A DNA stretch of 38,797 nucleotides from Methylorubrum zatmanii (GTDB lineage Bacteria; Pseudomonadota; Alphaproteobacteria; Rhizobiales; Beijerinckiaceae), in contig NZ_NKUI01000138.1 of assembly GCF_014845115.1 (NCBI RefSeq), forward strand, positions 1-38,797. Direction: 5' to 3'. This document shows, piece by piece, positions 8,477 through 17,948 of the stretch. The notes below the pieces were generated by a model that was not told where the DNA came from, searched no databases, and saw only the letters and a program-made list of their open reading frames with translations. The position numbers and the translations under genes are program-made. Positions within the stretch are counted from its first letter, which is position 1; every line of letters starts with the position of its first letter.

Positions 8477-9870
8477 CAGGCCACCTGCAGCAGGACCGGT
8501 TGCGCGCCCTGCGCCGGCATCGCGTAGAGGCGTCCTTCCGAGACGAGGGCGAGGGGGCTGAGGCCGGCGCCGTCATAGAGGCCGAACAGGTCGACCGGCC
8601 GGCCCGCCGCCACCGCGAGCAGGCTCGGCAGGCGCGGATCGGCCCGCAGCGCGAGGCATCCGCCGGCATCCCCCGCCGCGAAGGCGGGCCGGTGACCTGC
8701 CTTGTGATCTGTCGTGCCGCCCGTCGCCGCGAGGCGCCCGAGCCGCACGCCCTTCAGCCGCACCGGCCAGCGCTCGGTCCAGGGGGCGCGCGCCAACGCT
8801 TCGGCGAACGCGTCCCGCGCCGCCGCGACGCTGGCCGCGCCGGGGAGCACCGCCTCCGCCGCCGGGCCGCTGCGCCCCTCGCGGAACACCGCGCGCAGGG
8901 GCGGGTCACCGGGCAGGAAGGCGAGCGCGCCGCGAAAGTCCTGGCCGGCGGCGGGGGCCGGCGGCAGGGGCGAGCCGGCGCTGCCGTAATCGAGCACCTG
9001 GGCCAGGGCGCCGCTCGCCCGGCCGACGAGCCAGACGGAGCGGGCGGTGAGCCGATCCTCCTCCTCGATCGCGTGCGCCAGCACCGCCCAGTCGTCGGTT
9101 TGGCCCGGCCGGATCGCCATCTCCTCGGCGGTGACGGAATAGCCGAGGGCGGCACGCACGCCCGCCGCCTGCTCGGGCGCCAGCGCATCGAGGCGGCGCG
9201 CAGCCCGGACCAGCAGGGCGAGGCGGCCGAGGCCGAGCCCGAGGGCCGCCTCCGGCCGGGAGGCGCCGGGCTGGGGCGCGGCGGCGATCAGCCCCGGCAG
9301 GGCACGCACGCGGCGGGCGAGGCCGGGAACCTGACCGTCCACGAGGCGCCCGGCCATGCGATCCCAGAAGGCGTAAGGTTCGCTGCGCAGGGCGGAGAGC
9401 CCGCGCCGCATCAGGTCGCGCAGCCAGAGATCGACCTCGTCGAGGGCGGCGGCGACCCGATCCTCGCGGGCCTGCCGGCGCTTGGCCTGTGCCTTTTCAT
9501 CGACTGGCTTGACCGGCGCCTGCGCCCGGGTCTCGGCCGCAGCGGCACGGCTCTCGCGCCCCTTCATCCAGGCGGCGGCCCAATCCGGCGGCTCGGCCTC
9601 GGCAATCGCCGCCGCCGCATCGACCAGCATCAGGCCGAGGGCGTGCTTGCAGGGGAACTTGCGGCTCGGGCAGGTGCATTTCGAAGCGGGGCCGGCCAGA
9701 TCCGCGACCGTGCGGTAGGGGCTCGCCCCACTGCCCTTGATCTCACCCCAGATCACCGTCCCCGCCCGGCCGAGGCCGAGCCAACTGGCCGGCTTGGACT
9801 GAGCTTGGCCCGCCTTACGGCTCGCCGCGTCAGGCGCGAGATCGAGGATCTGAGCAGTCGTCAAAGTCAT
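8476..9870 (-). CDS. SWIM zinc-finger protein, first gene of the operon
   Basis: A 464-residue protein with a SWIM zinc-binding motif near the N-terminus: Cys65, Cys67, Cys74 and His76 in the CxCx6CxH pattern. SWIM fingers bind nucleic acid or protein; which applies here cannot be told. The rest is Ala/Arg-rich with no enzyme motif. A low-complexity, Ala/Lys-rich linker follows at about residues 105-140. It opens the operon; its stop overlaps the next start by one base. No strong Shine-Dalgarno precedes the ATG at 9870, so expression may be low or begin from a leaderless-like site. The 654-bp region upstream must hold the operon promoter. Confidence 0.85.
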   Translation of the reverse strand: MTLTTAQILDLAPDAASRKAGQAQSKPASWLGLGRAGTVIWGEIKGSGASPYRTVADLAGPASKCTCPSRKFPCKHALGLMLVDAAAAIAEAEPPDWAAAWMKGRESRAAAAETRAQAPVKPVDEKAQAKRRQAREDRVAAALDEVDLWLRDLMRRGLSALRSEPYAFWDRMAGRLVDGQVPGLARRVRALPGLIAAAPQPGASRPEAALGLGLGRLALLVRAARRLDALAPEQAAGVRAALGYSVTAEEMAIRPGQTDDWAVLAHAIEEEDRLTARSVWLVGRASGALAQVLDYGSAGSPLPPAPAAGQDFRGALAFLPGDPPLRAVFREGRSGPAAEAVLPGAASVAAARDAFAEALARAPWTERWPVRLKGVRLGRLAATGGTTDHKAGHRPAFAAGDAGGCLALRADPRLPSLLAVAAGRPVDLFGLYDGAGLSPLALVSEGRLYAMPAQGAQPVLLQVA

Positions 9871-10524
9871 GCGTCGGGGCGGTCGGTATTCCGATCATCG
9901 AATCGACGAGCGCCTCAGATTACCGCCTTCCGTCACCCGATCAACCTTGACTCATCGGAATTTAAAGCGTCTTTAGTCTGTTCCGATTCGAGATGGTTCA
10001 CGCCTTCGACCTTCCCGAGATCCGGAATTTTATTTTCTTATTCTATTCCCGATCAAAGGCCGGCATGCCCTCGGGAGGCGCTGTGCGGACGACCAGGGTG
10101 CTCGATCTCGCCTCAGGCCATCGCCTCTCCGGATGATCGACCCTGCCATCACAGGGCATCGTCGGCGTTCTCAGCCCCCATCCGACGTGACGATCATGCC
10201 GGCGACACTCGACGGAAACCCACCTCGCCTCTTGCTTACTGCGCATGACGGCAGGCTACAAAGCACGCCCCCGTTGGGTGTTCGGTCTTCCCTCTCGCCC
10301 TTCTGGCATCATCGACCGGGACCTGCCGCTCTTCTCGATGCCGGATCCTCCTTCGCTCAAGATCGGGATTGCGCTCACGATCAGGATTGAGCCGCCTGTC
10401 CGGGCTCCTGCTCCAGCAAGCCTTCTTGCGCCGAACCGGCCGCCATGCCGGCGGAATGGGCTCTTGCACGGCGCTTGCACCCGCCCGTCGAACGGCCTGG
10501 CCCGAGCCCGGAACGAGCGCCCCC
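9871..10524. other. Divergent intergenic region between SWIM operon and LysR gene
   Basis: This 654-bp stretch has no convincing gene. Bases 9940-10060 are clearly more AT-rich than their surroundings and include an A/T tract around 10028-10052, so the promoter of the minus-strand operon is most likely here. Open frames across 10133-10520 lack ribosome sites and recognisable protein sequence. Confidence 0.5.
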
Positions 10525-11514
10525 ATGAAGAAAGTCGCCCCCGCTACCCTCGATGTCCGCGCGATGCGCACGCTGCTCGTGCTTCTGACCGAGTGCAATG
10601 TCTCGCGCGCCGCCGAACGCCTCGGCCAAGCGCAGCCCACGGTGAGCTTGGCCTTGAAGCGGCTGCGCGAGATGCTGGGCGATCCGCTCCTGGTGCGGTA
10701 CGGCGGTTCCCTCGTTCCGACCGAGCGCGGCCTCGACCTCAAGGTTTCGCTCGAAGCGATCCTCTCAGAGATCGACGCGCGCCTCACCCCGCACCCGACC
10801 TTCGATCCCGCCCACTCGGATCGGACCTTCAGGCTGGCGGCGAACAATTGCCTCGGCTCGGTCTTCCTGCCGCCCCTGGTGCGAACGATCCGCCGTGCCG
10901 CCCCCGGCGTCACGGTCGAGGTCGGCCAGACGCCGCCGATGGAGGATCTGCTGCGCCAGATGGCGGAAGGCGCGATCGATGCCGTGATCGGCAACTGGCC
11001 GCAGCCGCCCAGCCACCTGCGCATCTCGACGCTGCTCAGCACGGACATCGTCTGCGTGATGCGGCCGAACCATCGCCTCGCGCGCAGGGAGGGACGGATC
11101 GACCTCGCCGACTTCCTGGCCGAGGGGCATCTTTCGCCGACCTCGGACCGGAACGCCCAGCTCAGCCCGATCGACGGGCGTCTGATCGAGCTCGGCCTGA
11201 AGCGGCGCATCGCCGTCACCGTGCCGGAATACGCGATGGTGCCCTACATGCTCGCCCAATCCGACCTGCTGTTCACGACGGGGCGCCACTTCGCCGAGCA
11301 GATCGCGCAGTCCTTCGCGTTCTCGCTCGTGGATGCGCCGGAGGAACTCGGCCGCATGAGCTTCTACATGCTCTGGCACGACTGCAAGCATCACTCGCCG
11401 GCCCATGCCTGGCTCCGCCGCACCATCCGCTCGGTCGCGGCCGATATCCGCGCCCTTGATCCGGCCCTGCCCGACACCGAAGCGAGGTCTGCCATGCCGC
11501 TCTGCGCGGTCTGA
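10525..11514 (+). CDS. LysR-family transcriptional regulator, NodD/LinR-like
   Basis: A 329-residue LysR-type regulator. The winged helix-turn-helix spans about residues 24-50 (NVSRAAERLGQAQPTVSLAL), followed by a periplasmic-binding-protein-like effector domain from about residue 90. Such proteins bind a small-molecule inducer and usually regulate an adjacent catabolic operon, which fits the same-strand genes downstream. The start MKKVAPATLD places the HTH at the usual distance from the N-terminus; the frame stays open upstream to 10369 but that extension is Arg/Pro-rich and unlike LysR proteins. The inducer cannot be deduced. A 9-bp hairpin follows the stop. Confidence 0.9.
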   Translation: MKKVAPATLDVRAMRTLLVLLTECNVSRAAERLGQAQPTVSLALKRLREMLGDPLLVRYGGSLVPTERGLDLKVSLEAILSEIDARLTPHPTFDPAHSDRTFRLAANNCLGSVFLPPLVRTIRRAAPGVTVEVGQTPPMEDLLRQMAEGAIDAVIGNWPQPPSHLRISTLLSTDIVCVMRPNHRLARREGRIDLADFLAEGHLSPTSDRNAQLSPIDGRLIELGLKRRIAVTVPEYAMVPYMLAQSDLLFTTGRHFAEQIAQSFAFSLVDAPEELGRMSFYMLWHDCKHHSPAHAWLRRTIRSVAADIRALDPALPDTEARSAMPLCAV

Positions 11515-11519
11515 CCGCC

Positions 11520-11557
11520 CCATCGATCATCGCGCGGGCGCCGCATGGGATCGATGG
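11520..11557 (+). terminator. Hairpin after LysR gene
   Basis: CCATCGATC at 11520-11528 pairs perfectly with GATCGATGG at 11549-11557 across a 20-base loop, starting six bases after the LysR stop. The large loop and missing T-run make it only a possible terminator. Confidence 0.35.
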
Positions 11558-11709
11558 CAAGGCGGGCAACATTCCGACTAAGTCGATATAATTTCAATTG
11601 GTTCGCCCGCAGCAGCGCAACGCCAATACCCGGTATTGTGTTCGCGATATAGGCGAAGGCGCCTTCCTCCTCCAAGACAACCGGCATCGGATCGCCAAGG
11701 GGCGGTGGG

Positions 11710-12170
11710 ATGATGATGTCTGCATCCATGAATCGGCGCAGGGCTCTCGGCGGGATCGGCGCCGGCCCCTGCGCAGCCCTCGGCCTCGCTGCCCCGCGCC
11801 TGCGCGGGCGCCTCGTCTTCGCCGGGCTGTTGCTGCTGCCGTTCCTGGTGCCGAAGACCGTGCTGCTGAGCTGGACCGGCCTCTCCCGCGGCGCGCCCGC
11901 GCTGATCGCGGCCCAGACGCTGATGGCGCTCCCCTTCACCACCGTAATCGTCACCGTGATCGTCTTGGCCATGCTCATCCGCCTCGACCGGCGGCTGGCC
12001 GCTGGGCGACCCGACCGTCTCGATGTGCCTGGCCGGGCGCGTCCAGCCCCTATCCTTGATCGTCGCCTCGGAGTTCCGGCGTGAGCCGAAGCCCGCCCTC
12101 AACGCCATGCGGGTCGTCCTCGCCCTGACGGCCGCGACCATCATCGCCTCCGACCTCTTCCGCCGTGGCC
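11710..12170 (+). pseudogene. Decayed ABC-transporter inner-membrane permease (PotC-like)
   Basis: Two plus-strand frames together resemble pieces of a polyamine/thiamine-type ABC permease. In one frame (about 11740-12010) a hydrophobic run LVFAGLLLLPFLVPKTVLL and the segment AQTLMALPFTTVIVTVIV match transmembrane helices, followed by RLDRRLAAG as in the start of the conserved cytoplasmic loop. In the next frame (about 12025-12165) PLSLIVASEFRREPKPALNA and a final hydrophobic helix with RRGRRR resemble the C-terminus. The middle, including most of the EAA loop, is missing and the frames do not join. It lies between the LysR gene and the catabolic operon, where an uptake system would be expected. 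No ATPase or binding-protein gene accompanies it. The family call is by pattern and uncertain. Confidence 0.5.
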
Positions 12171-12206
12171 GCCGGCGCGGCTCCGCCCTGTCCTCAAGGA
12201 TCGCCG

Positions 12207-13679
12207 ATGTCGACCTCGCCCCCTCCCCTTCCGACGCCCGAGCACCTGACGCGCGCGGCCCGCGACGACCTCGCGGCCCTCGGCTTCCCCGCCCCGGCCT
12301 GGCTGCCCGCGCTCACCGGGCCGGGCCCCGCGGACGTCGCCGAGGTCGCCATCGTCGGCGCCGGTCAGTCCGGCCTCATCGCGGCGGCGGCGCTGAAATG
12401 GGACGGGTTGACGGACATCCGCATCTTCGACGGCGCCGCCCCCGGCGCGGAAGGGCCGTGGACGACCTTTGCCAGGATGCAAACCCTGCGATCGCCGAAG
12501 ACCCAGGTCGGATCCGAGTTCAACGTCCCCAATCTGTCCGTTCGCCGCTGGTACGAGAGCCGCCACGGCGCCCAGGCCTGGGCCGACCTCCCGGCGATCC
12601 CGCGCACCGAATGGAAGGCCTATCTCGACTGGTACGCTGCGGTCTTCGATCTGCCGGTCCGGCACGGCAGCGAGGTGCTGGACGTCGCCCCCGAGGGCGC
12701 GCTGGTCGCCCTCACCGTCCGGCGCGAGGGGCGGATCGAGCGGCATCTCGCACGCACCGTCGTGCTCGCCACGGGCCTCGACGGCGCCGGCGCGTGGCGG
12801 GTGCCCACCTTCGTGTCCGACGCCCTGCCGCGCGACCGCTACGACCACAGCAACGGTCCGATCGATTTCGAGCGGCTCAGGGGCGCGCGGATCGGCATCC
12901 TCGGCCACGGGGCCTCCGCCTTCGACAACGCAATCACGGCGCTTCGCACCGGAGCGGCGAGCGTCGATCTCTGCTTCCGCCGCCCCCGTCTGCCGCGGAT
13001 CAACCCGCACCGGGCGCTCGAGAATGCCGCCCTGATGACCCATTACTCGGATCTGGCGGACGAGACGCGCTGGCGGATCGCGCGCTTCTTCCGCCGCCAG
13101 GACCAGCCGCCGCCGTTGCGGACCTTCGAGACGGCGCTCGCGCAGCCGGGCCTCCGCCTGCGGCCGGCCACGCCCTGGCTCGGCCTGCGCGAGCGGGACG
13201 GCGCCATCGAAGTCGACACGCCCGCCGGCCCCCTCGTCTTCGACCACCTGATCCTCGCGACGGGCATGGCGGTCGACCTCGCCGCACGGCCGGAACTCGC
13301 GACCCTGCACGACAAGGTCGCGCTCTGGGGTGAGCGCTTCCGCCCCGCGCCCGAGGAGGCGGACGAGCGCCTCGCCAGCCTGCCCTATCTCGACCGCCAC
13401 TTCGCCTTCCTGCCCAGGACGGCGGACGATGCCTGGGTCGCTCGGGTCTTCGCCTTCAACGTGAGTTCGATCGTCAGCCACGGACCGCATTCCACCTCGA
13501 TCAGCGGCCATCGCCACGCCCTGCCGCGCCTCGTGCGCGGCGTGGAGCGGCGCCTGCTCCTCGACGCGGAGGGCGGCCTCCTGCCGTTCCTCGCGGATTA
13601 CGCGGTGCCGGAACTGCACGTGGCCGACGATTTCGAGGCCCGCCTTTCCGGCTGCGCCGCGCCGCAGGTCCAGGCATGA
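12207..13679 (+). CDS. FAD/NAD(P)-binding flavoprotein oxidoreductase (monooxygenase-like)
   Basis: A 490-residue two-dinucleotide-binding flavoprotein. The FAD Rossmann motif GAGQSG is at residues 51-56 and a second nucleotide-binding motif GHGASA at 233-238, with the ATGLDG and ATGMAV segments typical of such enzymes. The order and spacing resemble class B flavoprotein monooxygenases and N-hydroxylases, but I see no clear Baeyer-Villiger fingerprint, so the reaction is open. The start MSTSPPP has AGGA at 12197-12200, six bases upstream; an in-frame ATG at 12165 lacks a site. It is the first intact gene of the putative catabolic operon and probably carries out an oxidative step on the substrate in the cytoplasm. 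The ring-hydroxylation idea is inference. Confidence 0.85.
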   Translation: MSTSPPPLPTPEHLTRAARDDLAALGFPAPAWLPALTGPGPADVAEVAIVGAGQSGLIAAAALKWDGLTDIRIFDGAAPGAEGPWTTFARMQTLRSPKTQVGSEFNVPNLSVRRWYESRHGAQAWADLPAIPRTEWKAYLDWYAAVFDLPVRHGSEVLDVAPEGALVALTVRREGRIERHLARTVVLATGLDGAGAWRVPTFVSDALPRDRYDHSNGPIDFERLRGARIGILGHGASAFDNAITALRTGAASVDLCFRRPRLPRINPHRALENAALMTHYSDLADETRWRIARFFRRQDQPPPLRTFETALAQPGLRLRPATPWLGLRERDGAIEVDTPAGPLVFDHLILATGMAVDLAARPELATLHDKVALWGERFRPAPEEADERLASLPYLDRHFAFLPRTADDAWVARVFAFNVSSIVSHGPHSTSISGHRHALPRLVRGVERRLLLDAEGGLLPFLADYAVPELHVADDFEARLSGCAAPQVQA

Positions 13680-13836
13680 TCGCTGCCCGGCCGCCGGGCC
13701 GTCGCGACAGGTGGACGCCGCCGCCTCTGCCGCTGGCGCTCACGACAGATTCCAGGGGGCCGTCCGTCCGCGAGCGGCCCCGGTCAGAGCAGGCTTCCGC
13801 CCACGCGACGCGGCAGAGCCGGAGAGGTGCCTCGCT

Positions 13837-14901
13837 ATGAGAACGGCCCCCGTAAACGCCACCGGGACGGATGGCAGCACCTTCGATGCGTTGATGGCAT
13901 CGATGCCGGGCTTCGGCTCGGAATTCGAACGCACCTTCGCCAATCACGCGCCGATGGTGCTCGCCGCCCTCCGGGAGATCGGTGGGACCGACACGCAGCT
14001 GCGCCGGTTCTTCGATCACTACCGCGACGCCAAGCGGCTCACGCCGTTCGGCTCTCCGCACGCGCGCCTCGACGCCGGGAACTGGACGACGGCCCTCGGC
14101 CGGCGCGAGCGCGAGCCGGATCTCCGGCTCTACTTCGCGGCGGAGGTCGCGCGCCTCGGCATCGACGGCGCGCTCCGGTGCCACCTGCCCGTCCTGGCGC
14201 CGGGCATCGCGGCCAGCGCCTTTCACGCGCTGATGCGCACCGCCTACGGCGTGTTCCGCACCAGCGAGACGGATGTCGCGATCGCTCTCGCCTACTGGGC
14301 CGCGACCTATCTGCCCCTGCCGCCTTCCACCGGGGCGCCCCCCATCACCGCCGACCCCGCCGAGGTGCTGCGCCGCGTGGCCTCGATCGAGGCGCTGCAT
14401 CATCTGCCGCTGCACGAGTTGCTCTGGCAGAACATCCGCGACGCCGCGGCCGTGCCGGACTTCGCCCCGGTGGTGGACTGGCTGGAGGTCGGGCCCGACA
14501 CGATGGCGGCGATGGCCGCGACCGGCCTCGTCCTGTTCGCCGCGACCCAGCATTTCGCCGCGCTCCACGTCGTCACCGGTCTCCACTGGATCCGCCTGCT
14601 CGCGCCGCATTGCAACGCGCCGGTCCTCCAGTTGATGCTGCGCGTGTTCTGGCAGAGTGTCGCCGCCCTGTCCGGCGAGCTGGGTTTTCCCAGCCTGCCC
14701 GATCCGGACACGGTCGAGCGCTGGCGCCGGCTTCCCGTCCCGGACTGGCCTGAGATCCGTGCCGCCGCCGCGGCGAGCTTCGACGAGCACGACATCAGTC
14801 TCGTCTTCTCGGCCGGCGCGGAGATGGCCGTCTACGGCGATCCCCTGTACCGTGTCGCCGCCGCCCGCCGCGTCGGCCTCATCGGAGATTACGCGCGATG
14901 A
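13837..14901 (+). CDS. Questin-oxidase-like protein (DUF4243)
   Basis: A 354-residue protein resembling the questin oxidase family. The key signature is FANHAPMVLAAL (residues 34-45, with His37), matching the family's SNH-PM pattern, followed by a helical, His-rich sequence (ALHHLPLHELLW, TQHFAALHVVTGLHWI). In fungi the namesake opens an anthraquinone ring by a Baeyer-Villiger-type oxidation; bacterial members are largely uncharacterised. The start at 13837 has GGAGAGG at 13821-13827. The stop overlaps the amidohydrolase start as ATGA, so the two are translated together. Pairing with a flavoprotein next door suggests the two may share an oxygenation step, which is inference. Confidence 0.78.
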   Translation: MRTAPVNATGTDGSTFDALMASMPGFGSEFERTFANHAPMVLAALREIGGTDTQLRRFFDHYRDAKRLTPFGSPHARLDAGNWTTALGRREREPDLRLYFAAEVARLGIDGALRCHLPVLAPGIAASAFHALMRTAYGVFRTSETDVAIALAYWAATYLPLPPSTGAPPITADPAEVLRRVASIEALHHLPLHELLWQNIRDAAAVPDFAPVVDWLEVGPDTMAAMAATGLVLFAATQHFAALHVVTGLHWIRLLAPHCNAPVLQLMLRVFWQSVAALSGELGFPSLPDPDTVERWRRLPVPDWPEIRAAAAASFDEHDISLVFSAGAEMAVYGDPLYRVAAARRVGLIGDYAR

Positions 14902-16451
14902 CGACGGGCACGGACTGCATCATCGAGGCAGGCACGATCCTGTCCGGTCTCGGGCCGGACGGCACCATGGGTCTGCGGCACGACGCGGCGGTCCGCGTCG
15001 AGAAGGGGATGATCGCGCAGATCGGCCCGCTGGAGGCCGTCAGCTACGGCTACGGCGACCTGCCGCGCTTCGGCTCGCGCGAGATGATCGCGCTGCCCGG
15101 CCTCGTGAACGGCCACCATCACTTCGGCGTCACGCCGCTGATGCAGGGCGTGCCCTTCGCAGCCCTGGAACTCTGGCTGCCACGCTTCCGCGCGATGCGC
15201 GCCGTCGATCCGCGCCTCGACACGCTCTTCTCGGCGATCGAGATGCTGGAGAGCGGCACGACCACCGTGCATCACATCCATAGCGGCCTGTCGGGCACGC
15301 CCGAGCAATGGACGGCATCGGCGGATGCGGTGCTCGGCGCCTATCGCGAGATCGGCATGCGGGCCGGCTTCTCCTTCATGGTCCGCGACCGCAATCTCCT
15401 CGCCTACGACGCCGACGAAACCATCCTGGCCGGCCTGCCCGCGCAGACGCGCGCCTGGATCGCACCGAAGCTCGCCGCGGCCATGATCCCGGTCGGCGAG
15501 CTGATGGACTTCGTCGGGGCGCTGCGCGCGCGCTGGCTGACCGCCGAGCCCGACCATGTGCGGATTAATCTCGCCCCCGCCAACCTGCACTGGTGCAGCG
15601 ACGAGGCTCTCCAGGCGATCGCCGAGACGGCCCGCGCCGGCGGCTCGCAGATCCACATGCATCTCGTCGAGACCGAGCGGCAGGCGGACTATGCCAAACG
15701 CACCTTCGGCCGCAGCGCGGTCGCGCATCTGAAGGCGCTCGGCTGCCTCGGCCCGGAGATGACCCTCGGCCACGGCAACTGGATGGACCGGGCCGATCTC
15801 GACATCCTCGCCGAATGCGGCTGCTCCGTCTGCCACAACGCCTCCTCGGGCCTCCGGCTCGGCAGCGGCATCGCGCCGGTCAACGCGATGCGCCGGCGCG
15901 GCATCCCGGTGGCGCTCGGCATCGACCAGTCGAACATCGCCGACGACCGCGACATGACGCTGGAGATGAAGCTCGTCTGGGCGCTGCACCGCGAGACCGG
16001 CATGTGGAGCGAGGGGCCGGATGCCGCCGCCGTGCTGCAGATGGCGACCGAGCACGGTGCGCGCACGGTCGGCTTCGGCGGCCTCGCCGGCCGGCTCGAA
16101 CCGGGCTGGCAGGCGGACATCGTCCTGATGGACCGCAGGCGGCTCGCCGCCCCCGCGATCAGCCCCCGGACGCCGGCGGCGGAGGCCGTGCTCCATCGCG
16201 GCGGCCGCCATGCCATCCGTCAGGTCTTCGTGGGCGGCCGCCTCGTCGTGGACGAGGGCCGCGTCGTTGGCATCGACCGCGAAGCGGTCATGCGCGAGGT
16301 CGCGGCCATCCTCGAACGGCCCGAGACGGCGGACGAACGGGCGGCCGTCGAGGCGGCCGAAAGCCTCGTCGCCCATCTGGACGCCTATCACCGCGCCCGG
16401 GAGACCGGGCCGTCGGCCTCCTACCGCTACAACGCGATGGCCGACGGCTGA
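14898..16451 (+). CDS. Metal-dependent amidohydrolase (TrzA/AtzA/cytosine-deaminase-like)
   Basis: A 517-residue amidohydrolase-superfamily enzyme. The first metal motif [10 protein letters not shown] supplies His73 and His75; further ligands appear as His253/His255 (IHMHLVET), His292 (GHGNW) and Asp343 (GIDQSN). This is the mononuclear-metal layout of the cytosine deaminase/atrazine chlorohydrolase group, which removes amino or halogen groups from N-heterocycles or hydrolyses amides. Length is slightly above the usual 430-480, with a C-terminal tail. It overlaps the questin-oxidase-like gene by 4 bp, and the amidase follows after 34 bp. The substrate is unknown; a nitrogen ring compound is the natural guess from the family and context. 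Confidence 0.9.
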   Translation: MTTGTDCIIEAGTILSGLGPDGTMGLRHDAAVRVEKGMIAQIGPLEAVSYGYGDLPRFGSREMIALPGLVNGHHHFGVTPLMQGVPFAALELWLPRFRAMRAVDPRLDTLFSAIEMLESGTTTVHHIHSGLSGTPEQWTASADAVLGAYREIGMRAGFSFMVRDRNLLAYDADETILAGLPAQTRAWIAPKLAAAMIPVGELMDFVGALRARWLTAEPDHVRINLAPANLHWCSDEALQAIAETARAGGSQIHMHLVETERQADYAKRTFGRSAVAHLKALGCLGPEMTLGHGNWMDRADLDILAECGCSVCHNASSGLRLGSGIAPVNAMRRRGIPVALGIDQSNIADDRDMTLEMKLVWALHRETGMWSEGPDAAAVLQMATEHGARTVGFGGLAGRLEPGWQADIVLMDRRRLAAPAISPRTPAAEAVLHRGGRHAIRQVFVGGRLVVDEGRVVGIDREAVMREVAAILERPETADERAAVEAAESLVAHLDAYHRARETGPSASYRYNAMADG

Positions 16452-16485
16452 ACGGCCCCGGCCCGCCCTGGACGGAAGAAGCGGA

Positions 16486-17898
16486 ATGAACGACGACGCC
16501 ACCGCGCTGGCCGAAGCCATCGCCTCCGGACGCCTCACGGCGGCGGCGGCCATGGAAGCGGCGATCGCCGCCGGCGAGGCGCGCGGCCCCCTCGGTGCGA
16601 TCGTGTTCACCGCGCCCGCACTCGGGCGAGCTGCGGCGGAGCGCATCGACGCGATGAGCGCCGATGCCGCGCCCCGGGCGACGATGCCGTTCGCCGGCGT
16701 TCCGACCCTTGCCAAGGATCTCGGCGGCCCCTTCGCCGGCCTGCCGGTGGCGGCGGGATCGCGCACCCGGCCCCGGCTCGACGGCGCTCCCGACAGCGAG
16801 TTGGCCTCCCGGTTCCGGGCGGCCGGCCTCTGTCCCTTCGGCCTGACCACCAGCCCTGAATTCGGGCTTTCGCTCGCCAGCGAGCCGGCCGCCGGTCCCG
16901 CCAGCCGCAATCCACTCGCGCCCGGGCGCTCCGCCGGCGGCTCCTCGGGCGGGGCTGCGGCCGCCGTCGCGGCCGGGATCGTCGCGATCGCCCACGCGAC
17001 GGATGCGGGCGGCTCGATCCGCGTTCCCGCCGCCTGCTGCGGGCTCGTCGGCCTGAAGCCGGGGCGGGGTTCGGTGCCGGGCGGCCCGGCCTATGGCAAC
17101 CATGTCGGTGGCCTCGCCAGCGAATTCGCGGTCTGCCGCTCGGTGCGCGATGCCGCGACGGCCTTTCGGGCGATCGCGGGCGGGGTGAGAGGGCCCTTTC
17201 CCCCGCCGGCCTTCGCGCCGCCCGACGTGGACGCGCCGCTGCGCATCGGCCTTCTCACGGAAACGGGCGCCGACCTGCCGACCGATCCGAAACGCTCGGA
17301 GGCCGTGGACGCCGCCGGGCGCGCCCTGGAGCGCCTCGGGCACCGCCTCGTCCCACTGAGATACGAGGCCGTCGCGCCGATGGTCCTCGCCAGCGGCCGC
17401 ATCTTCGCCGGGATCGTCGCCGTCAACCTCACCGAACTCGCGGCGCGCCTTTGCCTCGACCTGTCGCTGGCGGAAAACGTGACGCAAGCCGTCGCCGAAA
17501 ACGGCCGGGCGATGAGCGCCGCCGAGATCTGGGCATTGATGCGCGAGATGATCCTCGTCGGTCACGATCTCTGGCAGATCTTTGAGGGGATCGACATCCT
17601 GCTCACCCCGATGCTGGCCAGCGCGCCCAGGCCGCTCGGCAGCTTTCCCCACGATCACCGCGACATCGACCTGCATTTCAGGCGCATGCTCGCCTTCGCA
17701 CCGCTGGCGCCCCTCGCCAACGTCTCCGGCTTCCCCGCGCTGACGCTGCCCTTCGGCGAGGATCGCGACGGCCTGCCGCTTCCCGTCCAGCTGCTCGCAC
17801 CGATGGGCGGAGAAGCGAGGCTTCTCGCGCTCGCCGCGCCGCTTGAGGCGGAGGGACGCTGGCGCCACCGTCATCCCGTGGCCGGGCTCACCCCATGA
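16486..17898 (+). CDS. Amidase-signature hydrolase, 6-aminohexanoate-dimer-hydrolase-like
   Basis: A 470-residue amidase-signature enzyme with the full Ser-cisSer-Lys triad: Lys77 (PTLAKDLG), Ser153 (GGSSGG at 151-156) and nucleophile Ser177 (AGGSIRVPA). The surrounding sequence, especially [20 protein letters not shown], is close to the NylA branch, which opens cyclic amides, though that branch also holds general amidases. It would release ammonia or a carboxylate from an amide intermediate. The start at 16486 follows a purine-rich GGAAGAAGCGG. Its stop overlaps an ATG (17895) of the next frame. It is part of the same operon as the amidohydrolase. Family is certain, substrate not. Confidence 0.92.
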   Translation: MNDDATALAEAIASGRLTAAAAMEAAIAAGEARGPLGAIVFTAPALGRAAAERIDAMSADAAPRATMPFAGVPTLAKDLGGPFAGLPVAAGSRTRPRLDGAPDSELASRFRAAGLCPFGLTTSPEFGLSLASEPAAGPASRNPLAPGRSAGGSSGGAAAAVAAGIVAIAHATDAGGSIRVPAACCGLVGLKPGRGSVPGGPAYGNHVGGLASEFAVCRSVRDAATAFRAIAGGVRGPFPPPAFAPPDVDAPLRIGLLTETGADLPTDPKRSEAVDAAGRALERLGHRLVPLRYEAVAPMVLASGRIFAGIVAVNLTELAARLCLDLSLAENVTQAVAENGRAMSAAEIWALMREMILVGHDLWQIFEGIDILLTPMLASAPRPLGSFPHDHRDIDLHFRRMLAFAPLAPLANVSGFPALTLPFGEDRDGLPLPVQLLAPMGGEARLLALAAPLEAEGRWRHRHPVAGLTP

Positions 17899-17948
17899 AT
17901 GGTCACGGTGGCCGCCCCCGCGCTTGCCTTCACCCCAGGATCGAGACC

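Larger units (their letters stand above)
11515..12206. other. Interval between LysR and the flavoprotein gene
   Basis: This 692-bp gap holds the hairpin at 11520-11557, an AT-richer patch at 11575-11600, and the permease remnant from about 11710. The stretch 11580-11709 has an open minus-strand frame whose sequence I cannot assign. The operon promoter may lie here or transcription may continue from the LysR gene. Confidence 0.4.

Noticed and set aside
9947..9976. TTGACT and CTTTAG as a plus-strand sigma-70 promoter
   Set aside because: The second hexamer is poor, the spacing is 18 and the nearest plus-strand gene starts 550 bp away.
11391..11978. Minus-strand frame containing PMPVVLEEEGAFAYIANTIP then GIGV
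   Set aside because: The segment looks protein-like, but I could not place it in a family and it overlaps LysR and the permease remnant; left unannotated.
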